A stretch of 64,000 bases of DNA from Auriscalpium vulgare (Eukaryota; Basidiomycota; Agaricomycetes; Russulales; Auriscalpiaceae): assembly GCA_019915015.1 (NCBI GenBank), contig JAHBBC010000033.1, forward strand, positions 310,001 to 374,000, in the 5' to 3' direction. Every line of letters starts with the position of its first letter. Position 1 is the first letter of the stretch. Positions 57,763-64,000 of this stretch are shown piece by piece. The notes beneath the pieces are model-generated. The model worked only from the letters and a program-made list of their open reading frames with translations, had not been told where the DNA came from and ran no database searches. Position numbers and translations under genes: made by a program.

Positions 57763-60700
57763 AGGCGTCGTTGGACGACCAGGCGGAAGTGGCGCTCGTC
57801 CTCGAGTTCACGGGCGACGCCGCCGATCCTATTTCCGTGGAAGCCGTGGTCCCCTTCGACTCCTCTAGTTCGCCGGAAGAGTTACGAGCAACCTATTTAT
57901 CATTTTGCGATCTCCCAGAATCTACCCCTCCAATATTTGATCGGCCGACCGACGCGACTTTAGACGTTCCATCGGCGCCCGTTTTCTTTCTCGCCCCAGC
58001 CGGGGTGCCATCGTTCGCAGGCGAACAGGAATTTCGCGACTGTAAGTCGCTGCCAAGCAGCGCGCGGGCACGCGCAGTTTTCGCAGCGACCAAGAAAAAG
58101 TATAAGCCAGCCCACCTAAAAGTGAAGCCAGTACTAGCCGACTTGCCTGGGCAGTTCAGAATCATACGCGACATACGAGGCGACCCGCTAGCGACACTAC
58201 CCAAGTTACCGACGAAGCCCCCTGACTTCCGGCCGACGGGGCGTTACACCGAGGAGCGCCGCGACCAATTCGACGTAGTTCACGAGGGGGACTTCTTGTG
58301 GAAGGAGGAACGCAAGCTGATGCACCATTTTATGTGCGAGCACAACGGTGCGTTCGCGTGGGACGACAGCGAGCGAGGCCACTTCCGCGAAGATTTCTTT
58401 CCGCCGGTCACGATACCCGTCGTACCGCACACGCCATGGGTACAACGCAACATACCGATCCCGCCGGGAATCTACGACCAAGTCATGGAACAAATCAGTC
58501 GGAAGTTGGCCGCGAACGTCTACGAACCATCCAATTCGTCGTATAGGTCGCGGTGGTTCTGCGTGGTCAAAAAGGATGGAACGAGCCTGCGCATAGTGCA
58601 CAGCCTGGAGCCGTTAAACGCCGTCACGATAGCTCATTCCGGGGTGCCCCCGTTTACCGACCAACTGGCCGAGCAATTCGCGGGTCGGGCTTGCGGCGCG
58701 ATGCTGGATCTGTACGTCGGATACGACGAGCGAGCGTTGGACCCAGCGTCGCGCGACCTCACTACGTTCCAGACCCCTTACGGCGCGCTGCGGTTGGTAA
58801 CACTACCGATGGGCTGGACGAATTCAGTGCCTATCTTCCACGACGACGTCACACATATCCTGAGGCCGGAAATTCCCCACGTCACGATACCGTTTATTGA
58901 TGACGTACCGGTCAAGGGCCCCGCGAGCGAATACAAGGACGACCAGGGGAAGTACGAGACAATCGCTGACAACGAGGGCATCCGCCGATTTGTCTGGGAA
59001 CACTTTCTGAATCTCAACCGCGTCGTGCAGCGCATGGGTTATTCGGGCGGGACGTTTTCGGGTTGGAAGACTATTTTGTGCGCGCCCGAAATTGTCGTGG
59101 TCGGACACCGCTGCACGAGGGACGGGCGGATCCCCGACGAACAACGGGTGGCTAAGATTGTGAATTGGGGGCCATGTCAAGACCTGTCCGATGTGCGGGC
59201 GTTCCTCGGGACGGTCGGGGTGCTGAGGATCTTCATCCACCATTTCGCACATCGCGCGCATGCGCTCACGCACCTTACGAGGAAAGATGTGCCATTCGAA
59301 TTCGGAGCGGAACAATTAGCAGCTATGGAAGATCTCAAAAGCGCGTTGCTGGAGTCGCCAGCCCTGAAACCGATCGACTATCAGTCGGGCGAACCGGTTA
59401 TCCTCGCGGTCGATACGTCTCCTATTGCGGTCGGATTCTTGCTGTGCCAGGCTGACGCCGACGATCCGAAGAGTCGCAAGAAGCGTCGGTACGCACGGTT
59501 TGGGTCCATCGCGTTGAACGATCGCGAGGCGCGTTTTTCGCAACCAAAGTTAGAATTATACGGCCTGTTTCGGGCGCTCCGCGCGCTGAAGATATATCTC
59601 ATCGGAGTGCGGAACATGGTCGTGGAAGTCGACGCACGCTACATTAAGGGCATGCTCGACAACCCTGATATTGAACCCTCGGCCAGCATGAATAGGTGGA
59701 TCATCGCCATTCTCATGTTCCATTTCGTCCTCGTTCACGTGCCCGGCCTGTTTCATGGGCCTGACGGAATGTCACGACGAAGGCGCCAACCGGGCGACGT
59801 GGCAGAAAACGAGCACGACGGGTTCGAGGACTGGGTCGACGCGATGTATGGATTCATTCACCTCGTGAACGCATACGTACCGCGCAGTACAAGGCCACGG
59901 TCGGGGGACCCACGCGACCACCCAAGGGCCGCGATCGCGACGTTCGTCACCCAGGCCGCCCCGACGGAGATGTCTTACGTCGCCGTCGACCGCGACATCA
60001 AGGCGCAGCAAGCCGACGAACGAATTGTGCGAGTTCGGGAATGGCACAACACGCTCCAGCGGCCGGATGGCTTTTCCGACCAAGAGTACGCGACGTTCCT
60101 GCGGTACTGCACCGAGTTCTTCCTTGACGGCACGAGTCTCTTTCGCAAGGAGCCGCAGGGCCGCCACCAACTCGTCCTACCCCCGGAACGCCGCCTAGGG
60201 GCTCTGAAGGCCTGTCACGACGATGTCGGACATCGCGGCGCGTACCCGACCAAGATGTTTCTCCTCGAACGCTTCTGGTGGCCGTACATGGATCGCGACG
60301 TCGCATGGTTTGTACGATCATGCCATATTTGCCAAGTGCGACAGGTCAAGCACGTGCTCATTCCCCCAACGGTCGCGACCCCGGCGCCGCTGTTCGCCAA
60401 GATGTACGCTGATACCATGCACATGCCGGCTTCTCGAGGTTTCAAATACATCGTACAAGGAAGGTGCTCGGTCTCGCATTTCCCAGAGTGGCGCATGCTG
60501 CGACAGGAAAATGCCAAGTCGCTCGCGCGATGGATATTCGAGGACGTACTCTGTCGCTGGGGAGCGCTCCGGGAAATCGTAACGGATAACGGGACGCCGT
60601 ACCTAGCAGCGATGAAGCACCTCGAAGAAGATTACGGCGTGCAGCACATCCGCATCTCAGGCTATAACTCGCGATCCAACGGAATCGTAGAGCGATCACA

Positions 60701-61430
60701 TTTCGACGTCCGACAGGCCCTGTACAAGGCCGCCGACGGTGACGCGAGCAAGTGGGCCACGGTCGCACACTCGGTATTCTGGGCGGACAGGATCACAACG
60801 CGCAGGCGTATGGGCTGCTCCCCCTACTTCGCGGCGACCGGCACGCAGGCATTGATGCCCCTCGATATCGTAGAAGCGACGTATCTCCTACCACCGCCCG
60901 ACTCGATACTGTCGACGACGGATTTAATCGCGCGACGGGCTGTCGCACTTCAGAAGCGCCGCACCCAGCTCCGTACGCTCCACTCGAAAGTGTTCGACAA
61001 GCGGCGGCAGGATGCGCTGATTTTCGAGCGCGACCACGAAGCGTCGATCAAGAACTACGGCTTCCAACGAGGCGACCTTGTCCTGGTACGTTTCACGCAG
61101 TTCGAGAAATCACTCGACCGCAAGATGCTGCCTCGCTACGACGGTCCGTTCATCGTAATTGGGCGGCGACGTGGCGGACCGTACGTCCTGTGCGATATGC
61201 ACGGGGCGGTCTTTGACAGGCCCACGGCGGAGTTTCGCGTCATTCCATACTTCGCGCGACCACACATCACGCTTCCTCCGCTACCGGAGTTCATCGACAT
61301 ACCCGCCCGACGACTAAACGAGCTTCTCGGGCAGCCTGGCCCCGACGCCCAAGCACAGGAATCACGCAGCATAGACAGCGACGCGTCGGACACCGCGAGC
61401 AACAGCGCGGAAGACGGCAGTGTCGCCTGA
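57759..61430 (+). CDS. Retrotransposon reverse transcriptase-RNase H-integrase
   Basis: About 1220 residues, open frame with the first start-like codon TTG 57771, so entry by frameshift from gag is likely. Reverse transcriptase motifs include LPMGWTNSVPIFHDDV and the catalytic FIDD (codons at 58893-58904). RNase H follows with ILAVDTSPIAVGFLL and the SQPKLELYGLFRAL block. The integrase has an HHCC zinc domain (HDDVGH ... CHICQ) and a catalytic triad of Asp (60411), Asp in ITDNGTPY (60585) and Glu in GIVERSH (60690), the last two 35 residues apart as expected for D,D-35-E. A GPY/F-like module (DGPFIVIGRRRGGPYVL) follows. The C-terminus is an acidic disordered tail without a chromodomain. Together with the upstream ORF it forms a complete coding set. 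Confidence 0.92.
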   Translation, partial: LEASLDDQAEVALVLEFTGDAADPISVEAVVPFDSSSSPEELRATYLSFCDLPESTPPIFDRPTDATLDVPSAPVFFLAPAGVPSFAGEQEFRDCKSLPSSARARAVFAATKKKYKPAHLKVKPVLADLPGQFRIIRDIRGDPLATLPKLPTKPPDFRPTGRYTEERRDQFDVVHEGDFLWKEERKLMHHFMCEHNGAFAWDDSERGHFREDFFPPVTIPVVPHTPWVQRNIPIPPGIYDQVMEQISRKLAANVYEPSNSSYRSRWFCVVKKDGTSLRIVHSLEPLNAVTIAHSGVPPFTDQLAEQFAGRACGAMLDLYVGYDERALDPASRDLTTFQTPYGALRLVTLPMGWTNSVPIFHDDVTHILRPEIPHVTIPFIDDVPVKGPASEYKDDQGKYETIADNEGIRRFVWEHFLNLNRVVQRMGYSGGTFSGWKTILCAPEIVVVGHRCTRDGRIPDEQRVAKIVNWGPCQDLSDVRAFLGTVGVLRIFIHHFAHRAHALTHLTRKDVPFEFGAEQLAAMEDLKSALLESPALKPIDYQSGEPVILAVDTSPIAVGFLLCQADADDPKSRKKRRYARFGSIALNDREARFSQPKLELYGLFRALRALKIYLIGVRNMVVEVDARYIKGMLDNPDIEPSASMNRWIIAILMFHFVLVHVPGLFHGPDGMSRRRRQPGDVAENEHDGFEDWVDAMYGFIHLVNAYVPRSTRPRSGDPRDHPRAAIATFVTQAAPTEMSYVAVDRDIKAQQADERIVRVREWHNTLQRPDGFSDQEYATFLRYCTEFFLDGTSLFRKEPQGRHQLVLPPERRLGALKACHDDVGHRGAYPTKMFLLERFWWPYMDRDVAWFVRSCHICQVRQVKHVLIPPTVATPAPLFAKMYADTMHMPASRGFKYIVQGRCSVSHFPEWRMLRQENAKSLARWIFEDVLCRWGALREIVTDNGTPYLAAMKHLEEDYGVQHIRISGYNSRSNGIVERSHFDVRQALYKAADGDASKWATVAHSVFWADRITTRRRMGCSPYFAATGTQALMPLDIVEATYLLPPPDSILSTTDLIARRAVALQKRRTQLRTLHSKVFDKRRQDALIFERDHEASIKNYGFQRGDLVLVRFTQFEKSLDRKMLPRYDGPFIVIGRRRGGPYVLCDMHGAVFDRPTAEFRVIPYFARPHITLPPLPEFIDIPARRLNELLGQPGPDAQAQESRSIDSDASDTASNSAEDGSVA

Positions 61431-61468
61431 CAGGCCCTGTACATCTGCTGGGGTCAGCAGTTTCAGTC

Positions 61469-61478
61469 GGGGGGAGGA
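61469..61478 (+). other. Polypurine-tract-like sequence
   Basis: GGGGGGAGGA directly after pol, at the place where a polypurine tract is expected next to a 3' LTR. No LTR copy was recognised after it. Confidence 0.45.
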
Positions 61479-61712
61479 CGCGACGTGACTAAATTAGGTA
61501 ACACGTTAAGGAGATACACCACGGACAGTACACTGAGGCCACGCGTTTTAACTTATTTTCTCTCCTTTTGTGGTGGGGGAACACTAAATTGCTATTTTTA
61601 TGAGCACGTACAGGAGTATAACGCACGAGTATACAGGGAGAGCGCGTCGAGCGGAAGCGTATCATACAAGCATGAAACAAGAAAAACATACTAGGAGTCG
61701 GACGGTCCTACA

Positions 61713-63783
61713 CTACTCGTCGACGTCCATATCGGCGACCTCGACAGAGGCAGCACCCTCCGCCGGAGCCGCGTCGCTGTCCTCCTCTTCCTCGTCGTCC
61801 TCATCGTCCACGCCGGCCGCCTCGGTGCCGTCCTCGTCATCCTCGTCGTCCTCGCCGGCCGCGTGGCCGCCCTCTTCATCGGCCTCGTCCTCCTCAGCCT
61901 CGTCGGTCACACCGCCCGACGGTCCCGCGACGGGAGGGGGATCGCCAACCCCGGAGGCACCGTCGTCCCCGTTGTCCTCATCGTCTTCATGGGAAGCCGG
62001 CGGCTTGACGGGAGCAGCGAGCTCGTCTTCCTCTTCGTCGGAGTCGGCGGGGTCGCCCGGTGTCGAAGCCGCGACGGAACTAGGCGGGATGGTCGCGATC
62101 GCAGGGGAGTCGGGGACGTGGAGACCGCTCGGACCAGCGACCGGGGAGCCAGGCAAGGAGGGAGACGAGGCGGCATCGGAGCCAGGGACATCGGACGTCT
62201 CCCGCGCTCCGAACCGGTGCGTGAGCTGCGCCCAGCGGATAAGGAGACGGTCGTGGCGGTGGGGCCACACGAGAAGGGTCGTCCGGCTCGCTGCCATTTC
62301 CGCCTGGACAAGGTCGATGGAGGCGGCCTCCTCCGGGAAGCGGTCGGCGGCCTCGAGCTCCTCGAAACGGTGGGGCTCGGCGTCGACAGACGACAGGACC
62401 TCCGCGAGAAGTTCGCGGGCGCGGCGCGGTGGATCTGCGAAATGACGAGGGACGTCAGTAGCAGCTCGGACACGCGGGAGTGGAAATTACCCATGGAGTC
62501 GGCAGACGCCAACAAGTCGTCCAGCAGCTTGGTGAGGAACGACGACGGGGCGCTGCGGGAGGCCGCTCGTGAACGCGGGGCGCGAGACGCTGCGCGAGGG
62601 CGTCCAGTGCGGCCCCGGTGGGTACGGGGGGAAGGCGCGGGCGGTCGCGTGCCGTCAGCGAGCACGGCGCCAGTGCAAGACTTCCGCTGCGCACGGCAAC
62701 GAATGCACTTCGAGGGCAGATGCGGCTTGAATTCGCATCGCTTGGGCCCCTGCTTGAAGTTGTGCTCGCAGCGGGAGCAGCGGGTGGCGGTCTACAAGAA
62801 GGGCGCCGTGGGTAAGAGGGAACGCGGCGGCAGGGCGACGCGACTCACCTTGAGGCGCTCGCCAGCGTAGCGTTCCGTGTTGGTGGGGCGACCGACCGAC
62901 TTGTGGAAGAGGGCGTCGCCGTCTTCATCGACCGCCTCAGACAAGGAGTCGTCGAGGCCGATCTCAGGCGACGACGACGGTGAGTGGCGGCGGGGCGACG
63001 ATGGGGCGACGGAGACGGAGGCCGGACGGCCCCTTTTGGCGGGGCGACCGCGCGAAGAGCGGGCACGCGGGGAGGCGACAGGCGCAGGGGACCGCGAAGC
63101 GCGACGTTTTCCTGCCGATTTGGACAAGGCAGGAGCGGTCGTGGTCGCAGCTCGCGCCGCCCGGCGCTCGCCGCGTGCGGAAAGAGGGGCAGGAGGCGGG
63201 GCGACGCGCGGCACCACCACCTCGGCACGGTTGGCGGGCACGCGACGAGCCTAGGGGCGATCGGGAGGTCGAGTGTCAGCGGCAGCGACAGCGGCGATGG
63301 GCTGCGTACGCACCTTGGGGCGGGGCCGAGCGGGTGGGGCGCGGTCGACCTCCGACTCGCTTTCGCCCTCGCCGGGGGCAGCCAGAACAGGCGTCGGGAC
63401 AGGCGCGGCCGCGGCGACCCCAGTCGTCGGGCCGTGCTCCTGGTGCTCCTCGTCCTCCTCGTCCTCCTCGTCGCGAGCCATGGGCGGCGGGCGCATGGCG
63501 TCTTCGAGCGCATCGTAGCGCTGGCGTTCGTTGGCGGTGAACGCCACTCCGCGCGCACGGGCGTCGTAGTAGGTACGCTGCGGGGGGGAACAAAACGGTA
63601 GCGGTGAGCGGCGGTTGCAGAAGACGAGAACGGGGGGCGCACCAGTAGCTGGTTCGCCTGTGGGCGGAGCAGAGCGCGTTGAGCCTCGTCGGTGGCGTTG
63701 AGGGCGAGCGCGGACAGCATCGCGAGCTGGGGTCCCAGCATCGCGTGAGTAGCGGCAGAGTCGGCGGCGGTGGCGGCGTCCAT
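61713..63783 (-). CDS. Cys-rich, Zn-cluster-like protein with acidic tail
   Basis: Six exons: 63783-63643, 63577-63314, 63250-62849, 62791-62491, 62434-61713 account for 609 residues in one frame (five coding segments, four introns of 56-65 bp with clean GT..AG ends). Exon 4 opens with a cysteine motif TRCSRCEHNFKQGPKRCEFK, continuing with SKCIRC and KSC, a spacing like a small zinc-binding cluster. The middle exons are basic and Ser/Pro-rich (RRASRSPAPVASPRARSSRG), the last about 90 residues strongly acidic (DEDDEEEEDSD, ending DMDVDE). This suggests a nuclear DNA- or chromatin-associated protein; no family name is certain. ATG 63783 is preferred; an in-frame ATG further upstream exists. It lies antisense, 282 bp behind the pol stop, and may be part of the mobile element. 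Confidence 0.65.
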
Positions 63784-64000
63784 AGCGGGGGAAAGCGAGT
63801 GAGTAGCGGGGGGGGAGATGGGGGAGAAGGAAGACGAGCGACGGCGACTTCGCCACTGGCGCACGAACAAAGGCGCGTGCGTGGGAGCGACCGGCCGCGT
63901 GGCCCGGCCAAAGCGCTGGTTTTGCCTCCGAGTGCCCACGATGCCGGGACGATCCGCGATCTGATCAGCGATCGTTGATTTGATCCCGCGACGTTCCCCG
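63784..64000. other. Upstream region of the antisense gene
   Basis: Contains a purine-rich run at about 63808-63838 on the plus strand, which on the minus strand is a CT-rich stretch just before the ATG. It could be a promoter initiator region or, if the gene is inside the retroelement, a second candidate polypurine tract. Confidence 0.35.

Larger units (their letters stand above)
54580..61480 (+). mobile_element. Ty3/gypsy LTR-retrotransposon, coding region
   Basis: Internal region of a Ty3/gypsy element with gag-protease and RT-RNase H-integrase ORFs, both long and unbroken, ending with a purine-rich GGGGGGAGGA at 61469-61478 that could prime plus-strand synthesis. Domain order PR-RT-RH-IN is diagnostic of the Ty3/gypsy group. 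No chromodomain follows the integrase. Integrity of both ORFs indicates recent insertion. LTRs were not identified. Confidence 0.9.

Noticed and set aside
61485..61710. 3' LTR directly after pol
   Set aside because: A purine tract precedes it, but no matching copy was found upstream of gag, so I did not annotate an LTR.

Overview
The window looks like nuclear DNA of a filamentous basidiomycete (Agaricomycetes, plausibly Polyporales). The evidence is: many introns of about 49-65 bp with GT..AG ends and CTGAC/CTAAC-like branch sites, lineage-typical protein families (MYND finger, DUF2235 hydrolase-WD40 fusions, Kex2-type repeat precursors) and a Ty3/gypsy retrotransposon. It is an accessory, rearranged region with few intact genes, many broken paralogues and long stretches without a readable gene.

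Layout. 1-4.2 kb: no convincing gene, one decayed repeat-gene copy. 4.27-5.01 kb: secreted dibasic-repeat precursor (KEP-like gene 2, minus). 8.1-10.2 kb: MYND zinc-finger protein (minus). 12.6-13.3 kb: broken WD40 array. 13.85-16.4 kb: a metallo-beta-lactamase-fold (MBL) paralogue split into two pieces, with a second secreted repeat precursor (KEP-like gene 3, minus) between them. 16.59-17.48 kb: the intact MBL hydrolase. 21.1-24.5 kb: DUF2235-WD40 gene A (plus). 25.1 kb: truncated copy of the 41.8 kb gene. 28.75-32.1 kb: DUF2235-WD40 gene B (minus). 34.7-36.7 kb: weak exon-like signal. 37.3-37.7 kb: promoter and leader with chained AG|GT sites. 39.0-39.4 kb: DUF2235 fragment. 41.8-43.4 kb: intronless 515-residue orphan gene. 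47.6-49.2 kb: third secreted repeat precursor (KEP-like gene 1, plus). 50.6-52.5 kb: DUF2235 gene C, which has lost its WD40 half. 52.5-53.1 kb: palindromic and tandem repeats with two tRNA-like sequences. 54.6-61.4 kb: Ty3/gypsy gag-protease and pol ORFs. 61.7-63.8 kb: antisense Cys-rich acidic-tail gene directly behind pol.

Two multigene systems stand out. First, three secreted precursors carry repeats separated by Kex2-type RR/KR sites; I rebuilt all exons, every model closes in frame, and some splices create a KR site. Second, a DUF2235 alpha/beta-hydrolase is fused to near-identical WD40 repeats and present as two intact genes, one truncated gene and several fragments, an effector-plus-variable-sensor layout resembling fungal NLR-like allorecognition genes but with no NACHT domain visible. 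Large parts of 24.5-28.2 kb and 41.0-47.4 kb are diverged copies of each other, so the region has grown by segmental duplication. Functional statements are inferred from motifs; no database search was possible.
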